Notes: generated from the letters alone by a model not told the origin. Counted from the stretch's first letter, positions 54,464 through 64,000 are shown. The stretch is DNA of 64,000 nucleotides from Bremia lactucae (GCF_004359215.1 NC_090623.1:595180-659179), one strand, 5' to 3'. Translations and numbers: made by a program.

Positions 54464-55168
54464 ACTGTTGCTCGTCGTCCACAATGGACGAGAGCGTCCT
54501 AGAAACGGACAAAAAGAAGCGGTTCGCAGCTCAAGGCTGGGATGCCTTGAGATACAGTCCGTTCTTTGAGATTCTGTGGAAACATCGCGATGTGTTACTA
54601 AAAGAAGTGCCGAGCCGCCTACTAGCAGATAGGGGCATCGGGCATGAAATAGACCTCGAACTTGGCACAAAGTATTGTGTGACCAGGAAATGGCCGTTGC
54701 CAAAAAGCAAGTCAATTCAATCAATGAGATCTTCGACAAGCGAGCCAAGGCGGTACATGTGCGTGAGCGCAAATCGCCTCACTGTGGCCCGATCTTTCGT
54801 GTGCGTAAAGCCACAGGAAGGTGGCGCGTGGTTCATGCTTACAAAAGGCTGAACACGGCGACCATACCGGCGCAAACGCCAATCCCGCGGATAGAAGTTT
54901 TGTTGAACTCCGCGGGAAAGTCAACTGTCGTTTCCGCATTGGATTTAAGAAATGGCTACTATCAGGTACTCATGAGAGAGTCCGATGTAGTCAAAACGGC
55001 AGTAAGCACCCCAAGCGGTATGCTTTGGGGTGGCTTGTGATCCCCCAAGGTTTGAAAAACGCACCAGCGACATTTAACCGAGTGGTGGCTCACATGATGC
55101 GTCACCACCGTGCCTACGCGCCCCATTACTTTGACGATGTATTTATAGTAAGGCCGAGGACGGGCTGA
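54457..55168 (+). pseudogene. Family B reverse transcriptase in element B2
   Basis: The frames read RYSPFFEILWKHRDVLLKEV, then VNSINEIFDKRAKAVHVRER and GPIFRVRKATGRWRVVHAYK. RLNTATIPAQTPIPRIEVLL, STVVSALDLRNGYYQVLMRE and QGLKNAPATFNRVVAHMMRH follow, then YAPHYFDDVFIVRPRTG with an intact F-D-D. Two or three frameshifts remain. After 55168 a deletion removes much of the RT-RNase H connection seen in B1. Confidence 0.8.
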
Positions 55169-55201
55169 GCGCAATAGTCGCACAAGCGTCATTTAGACGC
55201 T

Positions 55202-55800
55202 GTGTTGCAGACTTTGAAGGACGCCCAATTGTGCGCCAATTTGCAAAAATGCGTCATAGGGGTTCCCAAATTACTTGTGCTGAGCTGCATCGTAGATACA
55301 CATGGTGTACGAGCAGACCCACAAGGTAAAATCGGTAAAGCAATGGCCAATCCCACGGCATGTGATGGATTTGCGCCAATGTTAGACGCGGATAAGCCCT
55401 TTAACGTCGTCTGTGATGCAAGTAATTTTGCAATCGGCAGCGCGCTCATGCAGAAGGATGACGACGGCGTTGACCGGGTCATCTCTTATCAGTCTTGGCT
55501 TTTAATATTCGCGGAACTGAATTTCCCTATGCATGACAAAGTGCTATTTTCAATAAAGTATGCTGTTGTCAAGTTTCGAGTGCACCTATTGGGCACCATG
55601 CCATTTGTGGTTTATACGGAACATGCATCACTGCGATGCGCAACAAACTCACCGCGCCTCTAGCCTAGAATGGCAAGATGGCTTACATTCTTCTCTGATT
55701 CTAATTTTAAAGTTAAATACAAGCCGGGTAAGTTGAATGCTTTAAATGACGCTATATCGCGCAGACCAGACTTCGAGGTAAGACATTAGGAAATTGTGTC
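55202..55800 (+). pseudogene. Family B RNase H in element B2
   Basis: It reads CANLQKCVIGVPKLLVLSCI (RT thumb) and then jumps to DADKPFNVVCDASNFAIGSA, showing a deletion relative to B1. LNFPMHDKVLFSIKYAVVKF, with K-V-L in place of K-E-L, and VVYTEHASLR, with E for the catalytic D, mark loss of activity. Confidence 0.75.
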
Positions 55801-55996
55801 TAGTGCTAAAGTAAATTCTAGACGTCAACGTTGGCAGCCATGAAGGCATACCACATGACGAGCTCATTAGCCTCTCAAATAAAAGAAAGCCACAGTCAGA
55901 ACGACCATTGTCACCTGCTGTTTGATCACTTTGGAGAACGAAAGGTAGACTTTCCGACGCACCTGAAAGCTAAGCTAAATCGCTTTAGCTACAGCG

Positions 55997-56780
55997 GTGG
56001 CCTTTTATGGCATCAGCTGTAACCTTATGATCCCGAGAATCTATGTGCCTTATGACACAGATCTCAAGCTGATGATCCTTCGCGAGCTCCATGATGCACC
56101 ATCTAATGGGCATCTAGGCCGTAAAATGAGATTCTTACGAGTGTCAGAGAAATTTTGGTGGCCACACCTATATAGATGGGTGGCCAATTATATTCGCTCT
56201 TCCGAACAGTGTCAGCGCTTTAAGCTTGCACCGTCGAACAGTGCGCCACTGAAGCCACTAGCGATTCCAACGGATTGCTGAAGTCATTAAGTCTCGACTT
56301 CATTTTTGGCATGCCGCCCGACCACAAGGGTCGGACGAGGCTCGTCGTTTTTGTAGACAGACTGAGCAGACTGGTATGTAGCACCATGTAAGAGATCGGT
56401 CACAGGCAAGGAGACAACTCTCTTGTTCCTGGATCATGTATACCGACTCCACGGGATGCCCTAGTCCATAGTATCGGACCGGGATCCTTGTTTTACGTCT
56501 GGCTTTTGGCGACTTGTGCTCGAGCTGTTAGGTAGCGAGCTCCATATGTCGACCGCAGATCATCTCCAGACCGATGACCAAACAGAAGGTGCCAATCGGG
56601 TCGTGGCGGATGTCTTACGCACGATAGCAACTCCCAAAGAATGGAGCTAACCTTTGTGGAGTTAACTATCAATAACAGTGTCAATGCCAGTACGGATAAG
56701 ACACCGTTCTATATTAACGGATTGCGCCATCCTCGGACGCCAGTCTCATTTGTGCGCAGCCCAAGTCTTAGTGAGGGGGA
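55997..56780 (+). pseudogene. Family B integrase in element B2
   Basis: The zinc end reads DAPSNGHLGRKMRFLRVSEK and IRSSEQCQRFKLAPSNSAPL, in which S-E-Q-C has lost the first Cys. The core runs in broken frames through DFIFGMPPDHKG, then STADHLQTDDQTEGANRVVA, where the Glu of T-E-R is kept but R becomes G, to INGLRHPRTPVS near 56735. Confidence 0.7.
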
Positions 56781-56987
56781 GGGCCCCTCAGTATACTAAG
56801 TGCGAAAGAGGGACATAGTTTCGTCTATATGACGATGACCCATTACGGTATCATCTCAAAGACTGAAACTTGCCCTAGTGACCCTGCCAGTTTAGCAGTG
56901 GTCAATAAAACTACGCCTTATGACCGACCTCTTGGCGGTATCATAGGCGAGTAAAATGCTAAAAGCGTAAGCGAGGCTCAACGCTTT

Positions 56988-57539
56988 GTGGATGAGCGAT
57001 TAGCCATTACACGAAAAGTCCGTGACGCAATGGCAAGCGCACAGGACAAGCAAAAAGAATATGCGGACCGAAATGGTCGCAAAAACAATGAACACTTCAG
57101 AGTGGGTGAAAAAGTACTATTAAGTACTGCTACCCTACCTAAGAATGTAATTTCTGTACTACCTGGAGGTACTACGGAGTTGTTGCCGCGTTTCATTGGG
57201 CCCTTTACGGTGGTAGAAGAGGTTGGAAACCTAAATTATAGGGTCACCCTTCCTCCGTATGTGAAGACGCACCTTGAAATTTACGTGGGTCGTCTGAAAC
57301 GGTATGTAGACCCAAATGAGGTCACATACCCCCAACCGTCTAAAATGACCGACGGTGACCCCGACTGGGAGTCGAGCGTCATCCCGGTGAGGGAGACGGA
57401 GAAGTCGAAAAACTATCAGCCGACCGACTTCCCCCCACCACGAACAGGACTCGGAGAGCGAGGGACATCACGCCAGCAACGCGGATCCCTCAGCATTATC
57501 CGTTCGAAAAGGTCCAAGATAGTCTTCAGGCGTTCATAA
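56988..57539 (+). pseudogene. Family B integrase C-terminus, copy 1
   Basis: A 183-residue open frame: DERLAITRKVRDAMASAQDK, LLPRFIGPFTVVEEVGNLNY and YVGRLKRYVDPNEVTYPQPS. It ends in a Pro/Arg/Ser-rich tail without a chromodomain. The last 124 bp overlap the end of the antisense frame at 57416. It is classed as broken because the upstream pol is not open. Confidence 0.75.
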
Positions 57540-57846
57540 CCCTGACGAGCCTTCGCTCGGACATCAACGAGATCCGAGGTCAATCGTGAGACTTGACTCT
57601 CGAGATCTGCAATACATCGTTCGGCAGCGCTTAACGCTTGCGACTGAACGGACGAAGGTAATGCAGTCGCGATTAGGTGGGCAAGTTCGCCACTCCTATT
57701 GGGTGCCGCCTGCACTGCTGGATGCGGGTGAATATAAACTCTCCCTCTTTAAAAGTGGCTTGCCCACCGCTCCGTGAGGTTAAGGTATCAGATCCTCGTC
57801 TAATGGAGAGGTTGCCCGAAGAGTTTTGACTCTTGGGAACCAATCG
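57416..57846 (-). pseudogene. Extra copy of the antisense gene C-terminus
   Basis: The duplicate block carries a second copy of the last 99 residues (coiled coil and SPSPVRGGGKSVG tail), cut off at the N at 57847. Confidence 0.75.
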
Positions 57847-57847
57847 N

Positions 57848-58909
57848 CCCTCAGTATACTAAGTGCGAAAGAGGGACATAGTTTCGTCTATATGACGATG
57901 ACCCATTACGGTATCATCTCAAAGACTGAAACTTGCCCTAGTGACCCTGCCAGTTTAGCAGTGGTCAATAAAACTACGCCTTATGACCGACCTCTTGGCG
58001 GTATCATAGGCGAGTAAAATGCTAAAAGCGTAAGCGAGGCTCAACGCTTTGTGGATGAGCGATTAGCCATTACACGAAAAGTCCGTGACGCAATGGCAAG
58101 CGCACAGGACAAGCAAAAAGAATATGCGGACCGATATGGTCGCAAAAATAATGAGCACTTCCGAGTGGGTGAAAGAGTATTATTAAGTACTGCTACCCTA
58201 CCTAAGAATGTAATTTCTGTACTACCTGGAGGTACTTCGGAGTTGTTGCCGCGTTTCATTGGGCCCTTTACGGTGGTAGAAGAGGTTGGAAACCTAAATT
58301 ATAGGGTCACCCTTCCTCCGTATGTGAAGACGCACCTTGTAATTTACGTGGGTCGTCTGAAACGGTATGTAGACCCAAATGAGGTCACATACCCCCAACC
58401 GTCTAAAATGACCGACGGTGACCCCGACTGGGAGTCGAGCGTCATCCCGGTGAGGGAGACGGAGAAGTCGAAAAACTATCAGCCGACCGACTTCCCCCCA
58501 CCACGAACAGGACTCGGAGAGCGAGGGACATCACGCCAGCAACGCGGATCCCTCAGCATTATCCGTTCGAAAAGGTCCAAGATAGTCTTCAGGCGTTCAT
58601 AACCCTGACGAGCCTTCGCTCGGACATCAACGAGATCCGAGGTCAATCGTGAGACTTGACTCTCGAGATCTGCAATACATCGTTCGGCAGCGCTTAACGC
58701 TTGCGACTGAACGGACGAAGGTAATGCAGTCGCGATTAGGTGGGCAAGTTCGCCACTCCTATTGGGTGCCGCCTGCACTGCTGGATGCGGGTGAATATAA
58801 ACTCTCCCTCTTTAAAAGTGGCTTGCCCACCGCTCCGTGAGGTTAAGGTATCAGATCCTCGTCTAATGGAGAGGTTGCCCGAAGAGTTTTGACTCTTGGG
58901 AACCAATCG
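57848..58909 (+). repeat. 1062-bp duplicated block, copy 2
   Basis: Partner of 56785-57846. It continues uninterrupted into the antisense gene and LTR_B. Confidence 0.95.
58051..58602 (+). pseudogene. Family B integrase C-terminus, copy 2
   Basis: Same 183-residue frame as copy 1 with a few substitutions. It overlaps the last 124 bp of the antisense gene tail to tail. Confidence 0.75.
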
Positions 58910-59861
58910 GTATCCTACATATTGACGTGCCCGGCTTGATGGCTGCCTATGAAAAGAAGCACCAGCTGAGGCCACTTCGCTAGTCTCAAATGGACTAGCA
59001 GAAGCAGCGTTGTGAGAAGAAACGGGGGGTACAGTACCGTCCATGATTTCTTTCACACGCAAGCGGGCGAAATTAATTCGTTGCGACCGCTGTTTCATCG
59101 CATCGGAATGCAAATGAATGCGGAGCAAGAATTCCGCCTCGTATCGGTCGGGAGTTTCATTTGAACGCAACACGACCGGGATCGGGAAAATACGCCCAAG
59201 CGATTTTCCCTGAGCCCTCCATGATTGAAAGACGCCATAATAATTATGTGCGTCGACAAGAGCGCGCTCTAGGAGCGACGCTCTTGGCCCGTCTAAACGA
59301 GGTCATTTAGATGGAGGGGGCATCTTCGGAATGCCACCCGTCGCATAGCCGTGTTCTAAACGACTGGCTTGTCACACCGACTGAGCACGTTCACATGTCG
59401 TCGGCGGAGCTTTCGGCTCAGGATCCTCTATGTCAGAACCATTATGGATAATGGTTTGATCATAAGGCGTTGTGGTTTTACCCAACAAAGAAGCGGCTGC
59501 GCCTTTATGGGCAGCGCTCTCAATTATTTTCGCTGCGCTATCCAGCGCAGACGACGAGACAGCATTCGTAAATGTTGCTGTCTCCATGTCGTGAGCCATG
59601 AGAGAAGTTGTTATGGGCAATGATGCGCCATCATCCTTCCTCATGAGCTCGTTGTCCGCATCACTACTATGAGGTGACGGCAACGGTGTCGACTCATTGC
59701 AGTCGACAATGAACGACGGATCAACATCTTCACTAATAAAGTGGGATGGATCCTTAAGCCCCGTTAACGCGACAGCCGCAGTAGCTGTCGGCGTTTCGGC
59801 AAAGTCATTGGACGCGTGTCTTCGCAGACGACCCACCAACGTTGCCCCTTTTAGGTGGCAT
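58479..59861 (-). pseudogene. Antisense gene of family B in element B2
   Basis: The minus-strand start ATG is at 59861 (MPPKRGNVGGSSAKT). An Ala/Ser/Asp-rich part (59839-59372) includes DPSHFISEDVDPSFIVDCNE and SLLGKTTTPYDQTIIHNGSD. A more globular part (about 59330-58736) includes GPRASLLERALVDAHNYYGV and AEFLLRIHLHSDAMKQRSQR. The coiled-coil end (58778-58479) includes AAERCIADLESQVSRLTSDL then YERLKTILDLFERIM and RSPSPVRGGG. Three or four frame breaks occur. No known family or catalytic motif is recognised. An RNA- or particle-associated accessory role would be speculation. Confidence 0.65.
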
Positions 59862-59988
59862 ATTATGCTCTGTATAAGACACAGGTAGAAAAAGTGAAAG
59901 AGAGTACCAAGCGGCGCGTAAAGCAGCTCACTGTTCCTCTGTCCTCTTTGGCTAATTTCAAAACGTAAATTCGTCCTTAAAGGGGGGG

Positions 59989-60234
59989 TGTAAAGGGCTA
60001 AAGATGTCCTAATGCTACACAGTTCCCGTTAAGTACACTTTGTGTGCTTAATGGGGTGGTCAATTACTTGAATTGCGTCACAAGTGTGAACCACACTCAA
60101 GTAGACCCACCACTTGGGTGTGATTCATATTGTGACGCACTATTGTGTATGTGATGCGCGTAAAGGCATTAACATTAGGAGGGATGACGCCTAGCGTCAT
60201 CCGTTACGCGAGCTATTTAGAAAGATACGCTGGC
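59989..60234 (+). repeat. LTR_B, 3' LTR of B2, truncated
   Basis: TGTAAAGGGCTAAAG follows the purine tract AAAGGGGGGG. It matches the copy at 25867 until GATACGCTGGC, where LTR_D begins. Confidence 0.85.
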
Positions 60235-60678
60235 TGTAACGGAGCACTATGACTTGTACTGTTTCAGCACAAGTCCACTTCGCACTGCTTCAGTTGCGAG
60301 TGGTGCCCTTCGTCAATTGACGTATACTGTACGTGCAGATGAAGACTTCTCTTAAGGTAATTAGCTTAAGAGGGTAACATGAAAACTGTATTAAATATAA
60401 TTAAGTGTATCGTGTTCTATTTTTGTGAATGCTAACTGATTTATATTCTAATCCTAAACATGTGAATGAATTCTTATCTGTTACTCTCTCTTTGATTACT
60501 CCTACAGCTGATTAGTCTGCGGAATAAATAGGTATAAATAGTCTATACCTATTTATGGATAAAAATTCTAAATATTACTATATAAATAAATATCCTCCAA
60601 ATTTTATCTACCTTTCAGATAATACATTAATTAACAACCTTCAAGTGTTAATTTCATGTAACGATACAACCCGTTACA
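60235..60678 (-). repeat. LTR_D, 3' LTR of element D
   Basis: The ends TGTAACGGAGCAC and AACCCGTTACA, and the interior, match the solo copy at 37338-37779. It cuts LTR_B of element B2. Confidence 0.85.
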
Positions 60679-61774
60679 TCACCCCTCCTTAAACGACAAT
60701 CACGCTGACTGTCATTGGATGGAGTGGTCATCATGTGACCCCTTAATTTTTAAAATGATGTTCATTAGTCAGATCCATGATTTTAAATTCCATCGCATGA
60801 AGAATCAACTCATGCGGGATGACGATAGTGCTGCGCCTTCGGCTGCGGTTCGTACAGCCACGGGTGACGCACTGCAATCTCTTGCGGCAGACGGAACGTC
60901 TGCCGTAGTATCTTCTTCTCGCGCAATACTAGATGTCGCGGGTGCACGTGGTGATTCACCACGTGAATACGACCCCTCTTTGGAGGTCGACTACGAATAT
61001 GAGTCGGACGAAATGGCCGACTCGAGTAGAATGGAACAGTCATTTGATAAATGTCAGGCAGCTGACTATGAGCCTTCGAATGAGAGGGCTCATTCTGATT
61101 GACGAGTTTATAGTCTATTTGGACCCGACGATGAGGATGATCCCTCATCGCCTGTTCCGCTTCTGGCACGGTCATCTGCACGTGTTTCTGTGGAAGGTGA
61201 TGACGATGGCGCAAGCCATCGTTAAATAAGTCCTTGTTGTCCCTTTGCTTCAGTGGGTACCACTCAGGGGAGTGAAGACAGTAAAATGTCTCATCTCGCC
61301 CCTGATTAGAAGCCGTGGCTTTTGTCAGAACGGCTTATCAATAGCTTGTCTTGAGAAACGACTCCTCACAATAAATCTTCCTTATTTATTGCGACAAAGC
61401 TACATGGCCTTGATCCCAGCGCGATGAACTTTCGCGCTGAGAAAGATTTTTATTCCCGATGCTTTTCTTAAGCATCGATGGTTTAGTTGTAATAATAAGC
61501 GAGATAAAGTTTTGCTTATGCAAGCCTGGAGCGCGTTCATTCGCAATGTCAAAGACATTGGACGAAGCCTGGCTACAAAAACTTAACTCAAATCGCGGTA
61601 AATTTGAGAAAAGAATTTCAAATGGTGCAAAGTATAAATTGCATCGGTTGTCATGTGAGGCTGGGCTTCCATGCCTCACGTGGGGTGATCCCTGTCCGTG
61701 ATGTGTAGACAACTCGAAGAGGGTAAAAGGGGATGTCGATTCCCTTTTTTCGCCCTGGGGGAGGGCTCGCATCT

Positions 61775-62251
61775 CTATTGAGATGCGTGACGCGATTGAC
61801 GTTTTGCGATCGATTTACATGCGCCAGTGGCGCGTGTTTTCCGATGGGCCTTCTGAATTATCGGGTGGGTCTCGTCATACTGACGGACAAGGCCCTTAAC
61901 GTCAGCAACCAGCCGGAAACGAGGCTCCCAGCTGTCATGCGAAGGGGGGCAACCACACCAGCGAACAAGATAACTCGTTCGCTGCCCCTTCACATCACGG
62001 TGGTTCTGGATATGTTCCACAAAAAAACGCTGACCACCGTGGGAATCCACCAATGGTTGTGGTGGAGGAGGGAAAATTAGATCGTAACCGTATGTCGGAT
62101 CAAGAGTCGAGGATCGACAAAATCGATCACTTCCTCCATGATTTGGAGGAGGGACTTGAGCACGAGCGCGGCAAGCGTCGCTCGTTGGAGCAGACGGTGC
62201 AAGCTCACCATATCGAACGATTGGAAGACCATCGATAGGTGCGTTCTCCAT
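61775..62251 (-). pseudogene. Element D linker and chromodomain
   Basis: A 158-residue open frame at the end of pol. A Pro/Ser-rich linker is followed by a chromodomain, RFFVEHIQNHRDVKGQRTSY, LVRWCGCPPSHDSWEPRFRL and VKGLVRQYDETHP, with the conserved V-x-W and W-E-P. It is the clearest family A/D-type chromodomain in the window. It ends in a basic tail (RKTRATGACKSIAKRQSR). Chromatin targeting of integration is the known role of such modules. Confidence 0.85.
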
Positions 62252-62418
62252 GCTGGAGTACGAACGGAAATATCCCGCTCTTCGTGATGAGCTGTCGTCA
62301 GCTCATCGCAGTTTCTAGGAAACTCGGAACCGGCTGAGAAACTCCAGATTCAGCATGAGAACCTGGTTCGCGATCACAAGAATCTCTTCAGGATTTTTGA
62401 AATGGGTGGTCAGATCCT

Positions 62419-62497
62419 TTGGTCGGCTCCGCCCGTACCATCAGTACGCGGTCCTCAAAAGAAACCGCGTACTGATGGTACGGGCGGAGCCGACCAA
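62419..62497. repeat. Perfect 34-bp inverted repeat with 11-bp spacer
   Basis: Arms 62419-62452 and 62464-62497 are exact reverse complements around CCTCAAAAGAA. The right arm is the normal pol sequence for the RLRPYHQY turn. The left arm is an inverted copy of it. Confidence 0.95.
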
Positions 62498-62969
62498 CGT
62501 AAAACGTAGGATGCGTTCGCATCCTAGGAGGCAATTATATTGTGTACGCATTGCCTGTGCGATGCAGTACACGGAAAGGCCCAATGAACTTGGGTAGTAG
62601 TTACTGCTACCCACATTAGTGACAACACGCTTAGATAGTATTACCGTAGAGAGTAGCACTAGATCATTAATTTAAAATGAATGAACATTTGCTCTTTCAT
62701 GTTTGACTGCATTCCGTTTCTGGCGGTCATGTCGATATCTTCGACATCGACATCACTCGCGTCGTTGTTAACTTTTACGCGTGATGAGCATGAGCCAGAA
62801 GTGGTTTTGCTCGTGCGAGTCCACCTCCCCCCTTAAACAAGGGGATCCCTCTTATTAAGTGGGTATGCGAGGATGGCGATAGCCCTTCACGAAGAACGGT
62901 GTATGCGTTGTAGACGCATGTACCGAATTTTTGATGGCGAATCCGACCATCGGTAAAGACTCGCTCCAA
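62441..62969 (-). pseudogene. Element D integrase C-terminal part
   Basis: The frames 62969-62775 (ERVFTDGRIRHQKFGTCVYN, overlapping the end of the core in a different frame) and 62659-62441 (LLSTVILSKRVVTNVGSSNY) correspond to the GPY-type module of A1 (VVTNVGNNKLLPRYIGAF). The sequence reaches the RLRPYHQY turn and then meets the palindrome. It is frameshifted. Confidence 0.65.
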
Positions 62970-63069
62970 TTCGAATACGATTGGACGTAACCTCAGAGTA
63001 TATCTTCGAGGACGCGATTTACGCGTTCTGTCTGGCCATTTGTTTCAGGGTCATCGGATGCTGACTTAG

Positions 63070-63714
63070 TCAGCCGTGTTCCGAGAGATCGGAACACGGA
63101 TTGCCAGAACTCCGCCTTGAATCTTGGATCTCTATCCGAGCCAAATCATGGGGTAACCCATGGAGTTTGAATACCGTGTCGATAAAGACACGGGCACAAC
63201 CCGGAGCCGTAATCGACTCTGGTACCGCAGCAAGATGTACCATCTTGCTGAATCTATCTGCAAAAACAAGGATTCCATCATTTTTGTGGTCGTCTTCGGG
63301 AAATCCGAAGACGAAGTCCATAGATACGGACTGCCGACACTCTGCCGGAAGTGGTAGAGGCTGAAGAGGTGCACTGGATGAAGAACTAGGCTTCACCCGT
63401 TGACAAACCTCGCAAGCACAAATGTACTTGCACACGAGCTGATACTGGCGAGGCCAGTAAAAGTCGCAACTTACTGTGATGTAAGTCTTCTCACGTCCAC
63501 TATGTTCACTTGTTGGAGCATCGTGACACTCATACATGATGCGCAAGCGCAAATCATTGTGAGTCGGGACGACGACACGTGGAGTGTCGCCGGTAACGGC
63601 TGTGTAATACAATAAGCCGTTACGTAGTGTGTATCGATCGGATGACGATCGATATAAAGCCAATAGATCTTTTAAATATTTATCGGATGGATTCAATAAT
63701 GATTTATCAAACAT
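63070..63714 (-). pseudogene. Element D integrase zinc-binding domain and core
   Basis: A 214-residue frame: RIMYECHDAPTSEHSGREKT (His pair), ICACEVCQRVKPSSSSSAPL (Cys pair), then QSVSMDFVFGFPEDDHKNDG with the first catalytic Asp and FADRFSKMVHLAAVPESITA. It ends at HGLPHDLARIEIQDSRRSSG, where the expected L-V-S-D-R-D-P-x-F is frameshifted. The N-terminal linker (SSSDRYTLRNGLLYYTAVTG) is also intact. It is the best integrase N-terminus of the A/D type here. Confidence 0.8.
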
Positions 63715-63753
63715 AGAAGGTCCCTATCTTCTTTGTAGGCTTTCTTTACGTCA

Positions 63754-64000
63754 TCAACTAAGGTTGATGACAGAACACTCGTAGTGAGTGTTGCCAACAG
63801 TAAGATAATTTATATTGTTGGAGTGCACTGCTGACTCGAAATCGGGTCGGCGTGATAACGCATCAGCGACGACATTAAGTCGTCCTGGTTTATATTCGAC
63901 GGATGAGTTATACTCCGCAAAGAAGGATAGCCACCTCGCCATTCTTTGCGAGAGGAGTGGGTTGTTTAAGGCCGTGCGTAATGACGCATGGTCCGTATAT
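63754..64000 (-). pseudogene. Element D RNase H C-terminus (partial, runs off window)
   Basis: MARWLSFFAEYNSSVEYKPG followed by RLNVVADALSRRPDFESAVH is the C-terminal RNase H block with its last catalytic Asp. It continues past the window end. It is not obviously broken within the visible part, though the downstream junction to integrase changes frame. Confidence 0.8.

Larger units (their letters stand above)
56785..57846 (+). repeat. 1062-bp duplicated block, copy 1
   Basis: Repeated at 57848-58909 with offset 1063. Few differences were seen (for example the codon for N versus Y in ADRNGRK/ADRYGRK and E versus V in HLEIYV/HLVIYV). Confidence 0.95.
52341..60234 (+). mobile_element. Ty3/gypsy element B2
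   Basis: Plus-strand gag, protease, RT, RNase H and integrase of family B are followed by the antisense gene and LTR_B at 59989. The 5' LTR is missing at the junction with A3, and the 3' LTR is cut by LTR_D of element D. A 1062-bp block of the 3' pol end is doubled around the N at 57847. It gives the best gag and the best antisense gene of family B. Confidence 0.8.
60797..62509 (+). pseudogene. Antisense gene of element D
   Basis: Plus-strand order: MKNQLMRDDDSAAPSAAVRT with an acidic Ser/Asp-rich part to 61102, then a frame change. A conserved block at about 61459-61701 reads ARSFAMSKTLDEAWLQKLNS and FEKRISNGAKYKLHRLSCEA, then GLPCLTWGD. A coiled-coil part at 62053-62450 reads QESRIDKIDHFLHDLEEGLE, EYERKYPALRDELSSAHRSF and ENLVRDHKNLFRIFEMGG, ending RTDGTGGADQRKT-stop at 62509. 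The A1 version ends KKLRTDGTGGDAHHKT. It is the best example for the A/D type, but still needs several frame changes. From 61775 onward it lies opposite the pol chromodomain and linker. Confidence 0.65.
60235..64000 (-). mobile_element. Ty3/gypsy chromovirus-type element D, runs off the window
   Basis: Minus-strand pol (RNase H at the window edge, integrase, chromodomain) has its 3' LTR_D on the left and an antisense gene on the plus strand between them. It is related to family A in protein order and LTR ends but clearly distinct. The rest of pol, gag and the 5' LTR lie beyond 64000. Confidence 0.85.

Noticed and set aside
60719..61102. A secreted RXLR-type effector
   Set aside because: No signal peptide and no RXLR or dEER motif; the frame aligns in position with the antisense gene of gypsy elements.
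1..64000. CRISPR arrays, rRNA or tRNA genes
   Set aside because: No spaced short repeats, no rRNA blocks and no cloverleaf-like tRNA sequence were noticed by eye; a tRNAscan/Infernal run would be needed to exclude a tRNA.

Overview
The window looks like an oomycete genome segment, most likely from a Peronosporales plant pathogen (Phytophthora or downy mildew type). The reasons are a broken Crinkler (CRN) effector gene, a glucanase-inhibitor-like serine protease homologue with its catalytic residues replaced, intron-poor closely packed host genes, an oomycete-style initiator element, and abundant Ty3/gypsy elements with chromodomains. Species cannot be read from the sequence alone. Family names A to D below are local labels.

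Layout. 1-2.5 kb: decayed LINE (endonuclease/reverse transcriptase) on the minus strand. 4.1-6.5 kb: decayed Ty1/copia remnant on the minus strand. 7.47-19.77 kb: Ty3/gypsy element A1 (plus strand, paired LTRs), containing an almost perfect 4.1-kb duplication joined by a single N. 19.77-20.06 kb: a CRN fragment. 20.07-26.38 kb: gypsy element B1, inserted in that CRN gene with a visible 5-bp target duplication. 26.38-27.03 kb: the rest of the CRN N-terminus, itself split by an LTR_A insertion. 27.1-36.5 kb: a compact island of four host genes: nitronate monooxygenase, a mitochondrial Tim44-like protein, a stand-alone NPC1-N-domain membrane protein, and the vesicle tether p115/USO1, which carries a 2.3-kb in-frame duplication at a second N. 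36.7-37.8 kb: two solo LTRs. 37.8-42 kb: gypsy element C, truncated at its 5' end but with good catalytic motifs. 42.8-43.6 kb: the glucanase-inhibitor-like protein gene. 44.8-52.3 kb: element A3 on the minus strand, with a D-type solo LTR nested in its 3' LTR. 52.3-60.2 kb: element B2 (plus strand), with a 1.06-kb duplication at another N. 60.2 kb to the window end: element D on the minus strand.

Main biological signal. Families A, B and D each carry, between the 3' end of pol and the 3' LTR, a second long reading frame on the strand opposite to gag-pol. It has an Ala/Ser/Asp-rich N-terminal half, a conserved middle block in A and D, and a leucine-rich coiled-coil C-terminus lying antisense to the 3' part of pol. 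It is seen at the same position in five element copies, though always broken by frameshifts or stops. Its function is unknown.

Data quality. Each of the four Ns (13295, 22272, 33571, 57847) sits where the sequence restarts upstream of itself. Overlapping contigs or haplotypes joined by a scaffolder is therefore more likely than four real tandem duplications.
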